Part shown: positions 36,096-44,359 of the stretch, piece by piece
Layout: each line of letters starts with the position of its first letter
Position numbering within the stretch: the stretch's first letter is position 1
From: Rhodanobacter sp. L36
GTDB taxonomy: Bacteria > Pseudomonadota > Gammaproteobacteria > Xanthomonadales > Rhodanobacteraceae
Direction: 5' to 3'
Assembly: GCF_009765755.1 (NCBI RefSeq)
Contig: NZ_LMUV01000011.1
Location: 1 to 64,000 of the forward strand
Length of the DNA stretch: 64,000 nucleotides
Position numbers and translations under genes: made by a program
Notes under the pieces: generated by a model
Databases searched by the model: none
Seen by the model: the letters and a program-made list of their open reading frames with translations, nothing else
What the model was told of the DNA's origin: nothing

Positions 36096-36809
36096 ATGAC
36101 ATGGCGCGAAGATTCCCTCCACCGACTCGCCCTTGCGGCGAATTCCGCGGACGATATCGTCAAGGAGCTCGCTGGCATCGTCGGTGACCTCGGCTTCGAA
36201 TACTGCTCCTACGTGTTGCGCATGCCGATTCCTGTTTCAGAACCTTCCGTCGTATGGGCAAGCACGTATCCCGTGCATTGGCTCGAGCATTACTTCAGCA
36301 ACAAATATCTGGAAGTCGATCCGATCATCCACAAGGTCGTGCAAGACATGGCGCCACTGACGTGGGCCGATGCGCGCGATACCAGCGAGCCGGCGTTCTG
36401 GGAAGACGCGCAGGCGCATGGCATACGGCATGGCTGGGCCATGGCCACGTATGGTCGACACATGACGACAGGCATGCTGTCGCTGGCGCGCTCTTCTCGA
36501 CCGGTGACGGAACTCGAGCTCGCCGACACGGAGATGAAACTGGTATGGCTGGCGCATGTGGTCCATGGCCTGATCGGCTCGGTTGAACTGCAGCGCGTCA
36601 TGCCGGAAACCATTCGCGAATTGTCGAATCGCGAACGCGAAGTGCTGCGATGGAGTGCGGCGGGAAAAACCGCTGACGAGATCGCGACCATCCTGGGCAT
36701 CACCGAACGTACAGTGACATTTCATATCGCCAGTTCGCTGAGCAAGCTCAATGTCGTCAACAAGACGCAGGCGGTGGCCAAGGCTTTGTTACTCAATGCA
36801 CTGGATTGA
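36096..36809 (+). CDS. LuxR-family AHL-responsive regulator
   Basis: The 237-residue form begins MTWREDSLHR; an ATG at 36033 would add 21 residues. An autoinducer-binding domain occupies ~15-160 (GFEYCSYVLRMPI, YPVHWLEHYFSNKYLEVDPI, APLTWADA, with the conserved Trp, Tyr and Asp positions). A LuxR HTH follows (ELSNREREVLRWSAAGKTAD, EIATILGITERTVTFHI, SSLSKLNVVNKTQAVAKAL). It is divergent from the DUF4902 and luxI genes and is their expected receptor. Confidence 0.88.
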   Translation: MTWREDSLHRLALAANSADDIVKELAGIVGDLGFEYCSYVLRMPIPVSEPSVVWASTYPVHWLEHYFSNKYLEVDPIIHKVVQDMAPLTWADARDTSEPAFWEDAQAHGIRHGWAMATYGRHMTTGMLSLARSSRPVTELELADTEMKLVWLAHVVHGLIGSVELQRVMPETIRELSNREREVLRWSAAGKTADEIATILGITERTVTFHIASSLSKLNVVNKTQAVAKALLLNALD

Positions 36810-36905
36810 TCGCACGACGAACATCCGGTTTTCGAGACAACGGTGAGCTCGGAGACTGGATGCCCATGTTCCATGTCGGATCTGCAAAATGAGAGGGACT
36901 CGCCC

Positions 36906-37610
36906 ATGAAATCGATCACCCGATACGCTTCGACAGCCGTGTTCTTGCTGATGTTTGCCGGAACCGCCACCGCGGTTTTCGCCCACCCGCCGGCGCCGGG
37001 AGAAGACTCGCCGGATTCTTCGGCTGCCTCCGAAAGCACGATCGCCAGTCTTCAACGATTGATCGCCAGCCACGATGTGGCGGAAGTGCGCAGCACGCGC
37101 AACGGCAGCTACAGCGCGAGCCTGCTTTTCCAGGCGGATACGTTGAACTACTTCGTCACGCTTTCGCATGACCAGTCGTTCTGGCGCGTCATCCAGACCG
37201 ACTCGGTGAAGAATGCAGAAAACACCTTCCGCGTATTTGCAGATCAGACGGCGAAGCTGGCTGAAGTGGACATCGATACCTTGCGACTGGAAGCGGGCAA
37301 GCAATATGCGCAGCATCTCGTGGCCCTGAACGAATCGCGCCTGCACAAATTGCAGCAAGACGCGCTGCTACAGCAACGTCAGGGTCAGCAGGTCGCGGCT
37401 TTGCAGGAGCAGGGACGACAGAAGGCGGTTGCGCTGAGCGGAGATCTGCGCGCTACAAGCAGCCAGCTGGATGAGGTTCAGCAGAACATCCACAAGCTCG
37501 AAGCACAGCAGGGGAATCCCGACCTGAGCCTTCCAGCAGGCGCGGCCTCTTCTGCAGGCGCTGCATCCTCGCCGGCACAAGCCGACACGAGCCAGACGTC
37601 TTCTCCGTAA
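36906..37610 (+). CDS. secreted DUF2968-family protein
   Basis: This 234-residue protein has a signal peptide (residues 1-27, ending VFAHP) and a DUF2968 domain (STIASLQRLIASHDVAEVRS, YSASLLFQADTLNYFVTLSH, FWRVIQTDS, TAKLAEVDIDTLRLEAGKQY) followed by a long coiled coil rich in Gln (~150-205) and an Ala/Ser/Pro tail. Function is unknown; it is probably periplasmic. It lies 96 bp behind luxR and may be part of its transcript or regulon. Its stop meets the convergent subtilase gene. Confidence 0.75.
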   Translation: MKSITRYASTAVFLLMFAGTATAVFAHPPAPGEDSPDSSAASESTIASLQRLIASHDVAEVRSTRNGSYSASLLFQADTLNYFVTLSHDQSFWRVIQTDSVKNAENTFRVFADQTAKLAEVDIDTLRLEAGKQYAQHLVALNESRLHKLQQDALLQQRQGQQVAALQEQGRQKAVALSGDLRATSSQLDEVQQNIHKLEAQQGNPDLSLPAGAASSAGAASSPAQADTSQTSSP

Positions 37611-37642
37611 ATCACGCGTCGCTATTCGCTTCGATGTAGCCG

Positions 37643-38944
37643 CTACGGCGCGACTTGCTGTGCGCGAAGCGCCGCTACCGCTGCCGCCGCGTTCACCTGC
37701 AACACGCCGCCGGATACCTTGCTGCTTCGAAGCAGAAGATCGTGTGCGGTGCGTGCATCCAGTCCAGGCGCGATGGACAGCAACAACGCGACGATGCCGC
37801 TCACATGGGGAGCGGCCATCGACGAGCCCGAGGTGAAGTCGTAACCGCCGCCGGGTTGCGTGGTCAGGATGTCATTGCCGGGAGCACTGAGAATGCCGTG
37901 CGGTGCTGCTGTGGGTGCACTCATGCGGACCACGATGACGCCCGGCGTATCGACTGGAAATCCGTCGATGCTTCCATCAGGCGGCATCGCCGCCACCACG
38001 ATGCGACCCTGCTCGAGCAAGTGCACGAGCAGGCGATGCAGCAGCGGATCGGCGGGCCCGCCGAGGCTCAGGTTGACGATGCGCGCATCGGTATCGATGA
38101 CGCCGGCCAGCGCCTTCGCCAAGGTAAAGGAATTGCAGCGGGCGCCGGCGTTGGTCGTGGCTGGATACCAGCAGGCCTTGTAGATGCTGAGCATGGCCTT
38201 GGGCGCCATGCCGACGATGCCTTGATGGTTGTCACCGCTTGCGGCGATGACGCCGGCGACTTCGGTGCCGTGACTATCGCCATTGAACGACGCGGTGTTG
38301 CCGTCGTCCATGTCGTGCGTGTCGCTGATGCGGCCCTGGAGATCCGGGTGCACGACGTCGACGCCGGTATCGACGATCGCGACATGCACGCCGCTACCCT
38401 GGCTGACGCTTTGAGCGACGGCGGCATCGGTTTCGACGAAGCCGCGCTGAAGGTTCACGTAGGGATCGTTGTACTTGCGTGCAGCGCTGGCCTTGTCCGC
38501 ATAGACGGCATAGTCATGCAAAGGCTGCGCTAGTTGAACGCGTTTGTCCTTGGCGAGCATCTTGATGAGCGCATCGCGCGTCACGCCGGCGGGCGGTTCG
38601 AGCACGACGCAATACACATCGAGCGCCTTGATCGGCCAGCCGGTGACTTCACGCATTCCATACTGTCGCTTCAGCGCGGCAACGGTGGCGGCGGCACGCT
38701 GGCCGGCACCGTAGATTCTCGATGGCGCATAACCAAGCAGGCTCGAACCGGCATGAATCGGTGGCGGCTCCAGCGGATTGTCGACAGCCAGCACGATGTC
38801 GCGCCCGCTGTTCATCGATGACACGCTCGATGCCGCGACTGCACGATGGCCGGCCTGGTCGTTGCGCGGCATCGTCGGGCGCGACAGCGCGCACGCATTC
38901 AATGCCGCCACGACTGCAACAAGAAAAAGGACGCGGTACTTCAT
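37643..38944 (-). CDS. S8 family serine peptidase (lipoprotein subtilase)
   Basis: This 433-residue protein has a lipoprotein-type signal (AALNAC, Cys18), a spacer, an I9-like prodomain (~98-145, VYCVVLEPPAG ... KDKRVQLAQPL) and a subtilisin domain with Asp192 (AIVDTGVDVVHPDL), His225 (GDSHGTEVAGVIAASG) and Ser375 (TSGSSMAAPHVSG). The usual oxyanion-hole Asn motif AAGN is replaced by VAAMPPDG, so catalysis may be altered. It overlaps the anti-sigma gene in ATGA and is the third gene of the sigma operon. It is probably anchored in the envelope. Confidence 0.87.
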   Translation of the reverse strand: MKYRVLFLVAVVAALNACALSRPTMPRNDQAGHRAVAASSVSSMNSGRDIVLAVDNPLEPPPIHAGSSLLGYAPSRIYGAGQRAAATVAALKRQYGMREVTGWPIKALDVYCVVLEPPAGVTRDALIKMLAKDKRVQLAQPLHDYAVYADKASAARKYNDPYVNLQRGFVETDAAVAQSVSQGSGVHVAIVDTGVDVVHPDLQGRISDTHDMDDGNTASFNGDSHGTEVAGVIAASGDNHQGIVGMAPKAMLSIYKACWYPATTNAGARCNSFTLAKALAGVIDTDARIVNLSLGGPADPLLHRLLVHLLEQGRIVVAAMPPDGSIDGFPVDTPGVIVVRMSAPTAAPHGILSAPGNDILTTQPGGGYDFTSGSSMAAPHVSGIVALLLSIAPGLDARTAHDLLLRSSKVSGGVLQVNAAAAVAALRAQQVAP

Positions 38945-39573
38945 GGCGTGGCGTTGATGGGCTCCGCCAGGCGAATACCGCGCGTGGCACGCAACTGCTG
39001 CAGCGCATGCGTAGTGGATGTCGATGCGATCGACGCGACCGTATACGCGCCGACGTCGTTCGGACCGTCCACGACTTTCAATTGCAAGGTGTGCAGCAAG
39101 GCATTCCAGTCCGCGACAGTCATCGCGACATCGGGTACGACGCGAATGCTGCCGGCAGGAACAGCGGCAGATTCCTGGCTGAGCGTGCGATACAGGGGAT
39201 TTTCGCCCGCCGACCACAGCTTCAACCCAAGTGCACCGATGCCCAGTGCCTGGATCAGCACGGTGGCCACCAGCGCGCGGCTCAACCAGTTGACCGATCG
39301 CGAACGCACGCGCACTTCCGGAACTTCAGGGCGATCGAGGCGACCCATCAGACGGCTGAAGCCGGCGTTGGCATCGAGTGGAATATCCGAAGGCAGCGAC
39401 ATCGCCATTCGCAGGCGACTCTGCTGCGCGAACTCTGCACGACACTCGGCGCAATGCGCGAGATGGCCTTCGAGCCAGTCTTTCTGATCCTGCGGAGCAT
39501 TGTCCTGCAACACCCAGGGCATCGCTTCCCAGGCGCGGACGCATTCCCTGCCGGAATCCATCGGGAACGTCAT
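38941..39573 (-). CDS. membrane anti-sigma factor with zinc-finger-like domain
   Basis: This 210-residue protein has a strong ribosome site (AAGGAGAA). The N-terminal part holds a ZAS-like motif LEGHLAHCAECRAEF (His-x3-Cys-x2-Cys), which binds the sigma factor in this family. A single membrane segment (~98-118) follows. The C-terminal ~80 residues (MTVADWNALLHTLQLKVVDG, VGAYTVASI, LQQLRATRGIRLAEPI) resemble a subtilase I9-like prodomain. It overlaps the sigma gene and the subtilase gene in ATGA on both sides, so the three are co-translated. Confidence 0.85.
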   Translation of the reverse strand: MTFPMDSGRECVRAWEAMPWVLQDNAPQDQKDWLEGHLAHCAECRAEFAQQSRLRMAMSLPSDIPLDANAGFSRLMGRLDRPEVPEVRVRSRSVNWLSRALVATVLIQALGIGALGLKLWSAGENPLYRTLSQESAAVPAGSIRVVPDVAMTVADWNALLHTLQLKVVDGPNDVGAYTVASIASTSTTHALQQLRATRGIRLAEPINATP

Positions 39574-40169
39574 GGTGCGTTCTCCTTGTGAAGTGGCGCT
39601 TCGCCGGCGAGAGCCGGAAGCACGTTGCGTAATTTGACCCGGGCGTGAAACAGCCGCGCCTTCACCGTACCCACCGGGCACTGCATGATCACGGCGACTT
39701 CGTCCAGCGAATGGCCCACCCCGTAAACCAGTTCGACCACGACCCGCTGGTCTGCAGAAAGACGCTCGAGTCCCTTGCCGAGCCAGTCGCGCAGTTCGCG
39801 ATCGTCGTCCAGATCGTGCGCTGGCGTGCGCAGCTCCGGCAGGTTGCTTTCCTCCACGGGCTCGTCGCCGTGCTGGCGCAGCGCCTTCAGTCCGCAGCGA
39901 TAGGCAATGCCCATCAGCCAGGTGGAAACGCGCGAGTCGCCGTGGAAATTGCCGGCTTTCTGCCAGGCGATCCAGAAACAATCGTTGATCACTTCCTCGA
40001 TCACGTCGGGGCGTCGCGTCAATCGCGAAAGGAAGCGGCAAAGTCGGCCGTGGTATCCACGGTAGAGAATGCCCAGCGCCACGCGATCGCCCGCCGCCAT
40101 GCGCTGCAGCAGCATGCGGTCGGTCGCGTCGGCATCGATATCAGCGTCGTTCATAGGCTCGGAAGTCAT
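39570..40169 (-). CDS. ECF-family RNA polymerase sigma factor
   Basis: This 199-residue protein has sigma region 2 (ALGILYRGYHGRLCRFLSRL, PDVIEEVINDCFWIAWQKAG, STWLMGIAYRCGLKALRQ) and region 4 (ERLSADQRVVVELVYGVGHS, LDEVAVIMQCPVGTVKARLF, HARVKLRNVLP). No ribosome site clearly decides between ATG 40169 and ATG 40154. It is first in the operon with anti-sigma factor and subtilase. The signal is unknown; the layout suggests an envelope or surface-proteolysis cue. Confidence 0.9.
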   Translation of the reverse strand: MTSEPMNDADIDADATDRMLLQRMAAGDRVALGILYRGYHGRLCRFLSRLTRRPDVIEEVINDCFWIAWQKAGNFHGDSRVSTWLMGIAYRCGLKALRQHGDEPVEESNLPELRTPAHDLDDDRELRDWLGKGLERLSADQRVVVELVYGVGHSLDEVAVIMQCPVGTVKARLFHARVKLRNVLPALAGEAPLHKENAP

Positions 40170-40264
40170 CCGTCGGATCGCGGTGGGTTCGCTACCCGTA
40201 AGTACCGCATCAGCGCCAAAAGGTTGCCCCGCGCTCGAAGGATCGAGGAACAGCCGATACCCGG

Positions 40265-41104
40265 TCAAAAGGATCGCGACAGCGTGCCGATCCATGGCGA
40301 TGCATTCAGGCTTGCCCATTGCTGCCGGGTCGCGGCATCGGCCATGACCCGGGCCACTTCGATCCGCCACGGCCCGCGGCTCCACATCAAACCCACCTGA
40401 CCGTAACCGAGCAGGCCACCCTCATGAAGGTAGGCGTAGGTACCCGTGCGACCGTACTGGTAGCGGGTATACGGCGCAACCAGCGCCTGGGCAACCCCGA
40501 CGCCGGCCGTGAGAGACAGGTTCCAAGCCAGCGGCCAGTGAAAGCCGAGATCGGCGGCGCCGCGCATGCGGTGCGTTTTAGCGCCGAGCACATAGATGGC
40601 CGATACGCCCATGGTCAGCACGTCGCGATAGGTCCAGTTGACGCCGCTTTCGGCCCGGTCGTAGGCGCGGACACCGGCGCTTCCGGGGTAGCGGTAATAC
40701 AGCGCGCTGGCCTGCATCTGCCAGTCGCCGGAAAGCGACCAGTAGTGAGAAACCTGCGCGAGCCCTTCGACCAGCCGGCCGGGCGAACCGGACTTGGTAC
40801 CTGCCGACACACCCAGCGACCAGCCGCTGACCGATGTCCACGAAGCGGCGGCCTGCAGTATCGGCGTGTTGCCGGTGATTGCCTGACCGCGGTCCATCAG
40901 CTCCGAACTCACCGCTACCGTGCCCCCGAACGTCGAGGATTGCGCATGCAGCATCGGTGAAGTGCCGGAGCCGGCGATCAGCGCCAACAGCGCAAGGTGT
41001 CGCGCGCTGCGGTAGCGATGATCGATGCCGATCCTGCGATGCGGGAGTTGAAAGGAACGATGACGCAAACACAACGCTGCGCGCGGGAAGCGTTGGTTGG
41101 TCAT
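40265..41104 (-). CDS. TorF/Gcw_chp-family putative outer-membrane porin
   Basis: The 279-residue product has a long basic N-terminus, a hydrophobic signal core (HLALLALIAGSGTSP, MLHAQ) and a beta-barrel with alternating residues. The opening FGGTVAVSSELMDRGQAIT and later SVSGWSLGVSAGTKS and YYRYPGSAG are typical of TorF-like proteins. A role in transport is inferred. The signal peptide may really start further in. It lies between the cytochrome genes and the sigma operon on the same strand. Confidence 0.7.
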   Translation of the reverse strand: MTNQRFPRAALCLRHRSFQLPHRRIGIDHRYRSARHLALLALIAGSGTSPMLHAQSSTFGGTVAVSSELMDRGQAITGNTPILQAAASWTSVSGWSLGVSAGTKSGSPGRLVEGLAQVSHYWSLSGDWQMQASALYYRYPGSAGVRAYDRAESGVNWTYRDVLTMGVSAIYVLGAKTHRMRGAADLGFHWPLAWNLSLTAGVGVAQALVAPYTRYQYGRTGTYAYLHEGGLLGYGQVGLMWSRGPWRIEVARVMADAATRQQWASLNASPWIGTLSRSF

Positions 41105-41194
41105 GTCCGGATCATCGCTCCCTTGGCCGGGCGATCCATGCCGACGCGAAAGTGAAGCGCATCATTCCGATGGCTTGCGGGTTACGTAAAATCA

Positions 41195-41584
41195 TCAGTG
41201 GATCGTACCGAGGTAGGAGATGAGATCGTCCAGATCCTTGGCGTTGCTGAGTCCATCGTATTTCATCTTGGTGCCGGGGTCGGCCTGTTTGGCCGGCTGC
41301 GACAGATAACTGTGAATCTTGTCCGCTGTCCACACCCAGTCGGTGTGGCTGCGCAGTGCGTCGGAATAGTTGTAGTCAGGCAGCGAGGCCGCCTTGCGCC
41401 CCACGATGCCGAACAGGCTCGGGCCTTTTTTATTGCGACCCTGCTTGACGCTGTGGCATTCGGCGCACTCCGACTTGAAAACATCCGACCCCGCGCTGGC
41501 GTCACCGGCGCGGACCAGGGGCGAGTCCAGCGTCCAGCCGAGAATAAGCACTGCGGCACAAAGGCCCAAGGTTGACTTCGTCAC
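41195..41584 (-). CDS. class I cytochrome c, periplasmic
   Basis: This 129-residue protein starts with GTG (AAAGGAA 9 bp upstream). It has a signal peptide cut near residue 26 (LVRA), the heme motif CAECH (Cys40, Cys43, His44), GPSLFGIVGRKAASLPDYNY and the distal Met107 in PGTKMKYDG. This is the standard soluble cytochrome c layout with one low-spin heme. It lies 23 bp after the cytochrome-porin gene and is a plausible electron acceptor for it. Confidence 0.9.
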   Translation of the reverse strand: MTKSTLGLCAAVLILGWTLDSPLVRAGDASAGSDVFKSECAECHSVKQGRNKKGPSLFGIVGRKAASLPDYNYSDALRSHTDWVWTADKIHSYLSQPAKQADPGTKMKYDGLSNAKDLDDLISYLGTIH

Positions 41585-41607
41585 GTTTCAGATTCCTTTG
41601 CGTGTTT

Positions 41608-42984
41608 TCAGAATGCTGCACTCACCGAAACGGTGAACGCGTTCAGATCGCCTGGCTTGGTGCTTTCGACGCCCAGCGGAACGCCGAAAATATTGCTGGT
41701 GGCGCCGTTGAAGCGGGTGAAGCGAAACCAGGTGGCGGAAATTCTCATGTTCGCGATCGAGGTGAACGAATCGTCCTTGCCGAACGGCGTCCAGAACACG
41801 CTGAAGAGATTGGCCGCGGTATCGGGATTGCCGTATGGCCCGAAGCGAACGTCGTCGCGCGTTCCGTTGCTCTCGATGTGCGCCACCTGCACGCCGTAGC
41901 TCTGCTTGAAGATGTACGCGACGCTCAGGGTTTCGTCGTGCAGCGCGCCGCGCGACGAAGCGAACAATCCCGGAACGGTCGGGCTCTCGAACGTACTGCC
42001 GTACTTTCGTTTTTCGAGAATGTTCACGTAACTGACCTGCACGATGTTTTCCCGGTTGCCGAGAAACTGGTACGACAGGTCGTAGCCCAGATCAGTGAGA
42101 TCGTCCGCTGGTCCGACGCGCTGCAGCTCACGTTTTGTCGTCAATCCCACCACGCCGACGGAGAAGAACTGCCGCTTGAGATCCTTCATGTACGCGAAGC
42201 GGAAATAGCCGGTGTCGCTGATTTTTCCCGGGTCGCCGGAGATGTTGTAGCCGAGGTGATCCTGGGTGGATCTCGGCAGCGAATCGTAGGTGCCCACTTC
42301 GCCGTACCAGTTGGCGTCGTAGAGCCCGTAGAACGTGGCGCCGATGACGCGGTTGGTCGGCGAGTTGGCGCTGGAAAGATTGAGGAACGTGCCAGTCGGC
42401 CCTTGTCCGCCCGGCGGCCCGAAGCTCATCGCCGCCGGCAATATCGAGATGGGATCGTCGAAGCCGGGACTGTTGTTGACGCTCACGCCGAGGGTCAGGT
42501 TCTTGCCGCCGAGCTTGAGCTCTTTGGCGACGAAGCGCAGGTCCACGGTGCTGAGTTTGGTGTTGTACGTGTCGTGCCCGACATGATCGGCCTCGACCTT
42601 GATGTAGCCACCGATCTGATCGGTCAAACGTCCGGCGATGTACAAATCCGCTTCGGTCAGGTTGGTCGTGCTGACGCCTTTCGCCGGTGCGCTATGTGAT
42701 TCCGTGAGCTGCGCGGCCAGCGGAATCTTGGTGCCGTTGCCATCGGTATCGGTGTATCCGTTCAACTTGAAACGCATGCCGTAAGGCGTGAGGTTCGGGC
42801 CGGCGCCGGCTGCGCCGTAGGCTGCGGCATGGCAATCGGCGCAGGCCGACCCGGTCTGTCGCGCGTATACAGGAATGGCGTGTGCGGTGCTGGCGCAAGC
42901 GAGCAGCACGAGCGCCGCAACGCTACTCCACACATGCCTTTTGTCGGGTGTGCGCGCCGCGCGTCGATGCAGAAAAGACAACAT
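41608..42984 (-). CDS. Cyc2-like fused monoheme cytochrome-porin
   Basis: This 458-residue protein has a strong ribosome site (AAGGAGA) and a signal peptide ending at Ala36 (STAHA). The mature N-terminus is VYARQTGSACADCH with one heme motif (Cys48, Cys51, His52), then LTPYGMRFKLNGYTDTDG. The remaining ~380 residues are an outer-membrane beta-barrel (many alternating strands, final residue Phe, SVSAAF). ARQTG-C-x-x-CH followed by Phe-Lys-Leu-x-Gly-Tyr and a porin is the pattern of Cyc2-type outer-membrane cytochromes, known as iron oxidases in Acidithiobacillus and Zetaproteobacteria. Substrate here is not known. Confidence 0.72.
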   Translation of the reverse strand: MLSFLHRRAARTPDKRHVWSSVAALVLLACASTAHAIPVYARQTGSACADCHAAAYGAAGAGPNLTPYGMRFKLNGYTDTDGNGTKIPLAAQLTESHSAPAKGVSTTNLTEADLYIAGRLTDQIGGYIKVEADHVGHDTYNTKLSTVDLRFVAKELKLGGKNLTLGVSVNNSPGFDDPISILPAAMSFGPPGGQGPTGTFLNLSSANSPTNRVIGATFYGLYDANWYGEVGTYDSLPRSTQDHLGYNISGDPGKISDTGYFRFAYMKDLKRQFFSVGVVGLTTKRELQRVGPADDLTDLGYDLSYQFLGNRENIVQVSYVNILEKRKYGSTFESPTVPGLFASSRGALHDETLSVAYIFKQSYGVQVAHIESNGTRDDVRFGPYGNPDTAANLFSVFWTPFGKDDSFTSIANMRISATWFRFTRFNGATSNIFGVPLGVESTKPGDLNAFTVSVSAAF

Positions 42985-43023
42985 GATGTCTCCTTGTTGC
43001 GGTGGTGCGGTAATGAAGCGTGA

Positions 43024-43650
43024 TCAGCGCCGGCGTTGCGGCAACATCCTGCGCAACACGCCGTCGCGCACGACGAAGTGATGCCAGAGCGCAGCGGCGA
43101 TATGCAGTATCAAAAGGGCGAGCAACAGCCATGCGGCGTCCTGGTGCCAGGCCTGCAGGCGGTCCGCGAGGTCTTCATCGGCGCCCACGAGCGCGGGCAA
43201 CGTCAGTCCGAAAAAATGAACCGGCTTGCCCTGCGCACTGCTGAGCGTCCAGCCAAGTAGTGGTTGCGCCAGCAACAGCGCATACAGCGCGAGATGATTC
43301 AACACCGCAAGCAGGTGGACGAGGCGCGACGGGTTGTCTTCGGAAGGCAGCTTGCCCAACCGGATGCGCAGCGCGATCCGCACAAAGAAAAGGATCAGCA
43401 CGAACAAGCCGAAATGCCGGTGACCCTCCAGCAGCCACATGCGCAGCGCGCGGCCGGAAACTTCATCGCGCGTGAGGATCAGCGCAGCGGCCAGCGTCAC
43501 GCAGAGCGCCGTCAGCCAGTGCAGAACCACCAGTTTTCGCGGGCGTGCGAGCGGTGATGCCATCGCATCGGACGGATGCCCCGAATCACCCACGACGTCC
43601 GCTGCGGACGTCACGCTGCCATCGTGCTGCGCGTTGTTCTCCAATCCCAT
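43024..43650 (-). CDS. cytochrome b561-family membrane protein
   Basis: The 208-residue form uses the ATG preceded by AAGGA; a Met at 43563 would give a shorter 179-residue protein. Four membrane segments carry heme-ligand histidines: LVVLHWLTALCVTLAAALIL, LLEGHRHFGLFVLILFF, LLAVLNHLALYALLLAQPL and WLLLALLILHIAAALWHHF. B561 proteins pass electrons between quinol and other carriers. It is upstream of the cytochrome-porin gene by 39 bp and probably heads that transcript. Confidence 0.85.
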   Translation of the reverse strand: MGLENNAQHDGSVTSAADVVGDSGHPSDAMASPLARPRKLVVLHWLTALCVTLAAALILTRDEVSGRALRMWLLEGHRHFGLFVLILFFVRIALRIRLGKLPSEDNPSRLVHLLAVLNHLALYALLLAQPLLGWTLSSAQGKPVHFFGLTLPALVGADEDLADRLQAWHQDAAWLLLALLILHIAAALWHHFVVRDGVLRRMLPQRRR

Positions 43651-43921
43651 TCCGAGAGGTCCTTGCGCTTCGCCGTCGTCGAACAATTCCCGCGCCCGCT
43701 CAGGCGTTGCCGCTCTGAACGAAGGATGCGCAGGCCGGAGTGACCATGTACGAATGAGTGCCGGCCGTGCCGCGAAAGGTTGCATCGCGTCATCGGTGAC
43801 GCGCACGCATCGGAGTCGCGCGTTGAAGACAGGCGCCTTCGCTGCAACACGTACAACCTTTCGCTCGCGAGCCGGCACTCAAAGAGGTCGGTGAACTCCC
43901 ATCCACGCCTTGGGGCCAAAC

Positions 43922-44359
43922 ATGGAAATCGAGCGAGTCCAGTTGCAGAAGCATGGTGACGGCCGCGGCATGCTCATCGCGCTGGAGCAGGATCGAAACG
44001 TGCCGTTCGAGATCAAGCGCGTGTACTACCTGTTCGCCACGAAAGAAAAAGTGCATCGCGGCCAGCACGCGCATCGCCATCTCAATCAACTGGCGGTGAC
44101 GGTGCGTGGTTCGGTAACGTTTCTGCTCGACGACGGCACCGGGCCGGTGGAAGTAACGCTCGACGATCCATCGCAGGGCCTTTTGCTCGGCAGCATGGTC
44201 TGGCGCGAGCTCTACGATTTCAGCGATGACTGCGTGCTGATGGTGCTGGCCGACCAGTACTACGACCCGGCCGACTACATCACCAACTACGACGATTTTC
44301 TGGGCGAAGTGAACGGCACGCTGCGGCGGGAGGGCTCGGCAGCATGGCCAGGCCGCTAG
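43922..44359 (+). CDS. fdtA: FdtA/QdtA-like sugar 3,4-ketoisomerase
   Basis: This 145-residue cupin-fold protein has the WxcM/FdtA pattern: GDGRGMLIALEQ, FEIKRVYYLF, RGQHAHRHLNQL, VRGSVTFLLDDG and YDFSDDCVLMVLADQYYDP, with the conserved catalytic histidines in HAHRH. It isomerises dTDP-4-keto-6-deoxy-glucose at C3/C4, the committing step to dTDP-3-amino-3,6-dideoxyhexoses. Product stereochemistry (Fuc3N or Qui3N) cannot be told. It starts the polysaccharide operon and overlaps the next gene by 16 bp. Confidence 0.85.
   Translation: MEIERVQLQKHGDGRGMLIALEQDRNVPFEIKRVYYLFATKEKVHRGQHAHRHLNQLAVTVRGSVTFLLDDGTGPVEVTLDDPSQGLLLGSMVWRELYDFSDDCVLMVLADQYYDPADYITNYDDFLGEVNGTLRREGSAAWPGR

Noticed and set aside
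38941-40041. A 366-residue form of the anti-sigma factor beginning inside the sigma gene
   Set aside because: The extra N-terminal part is out-of-frame sigma-factor sequence; the ATG at 39573 has a strong ribosome site and the expected family N-terminus.
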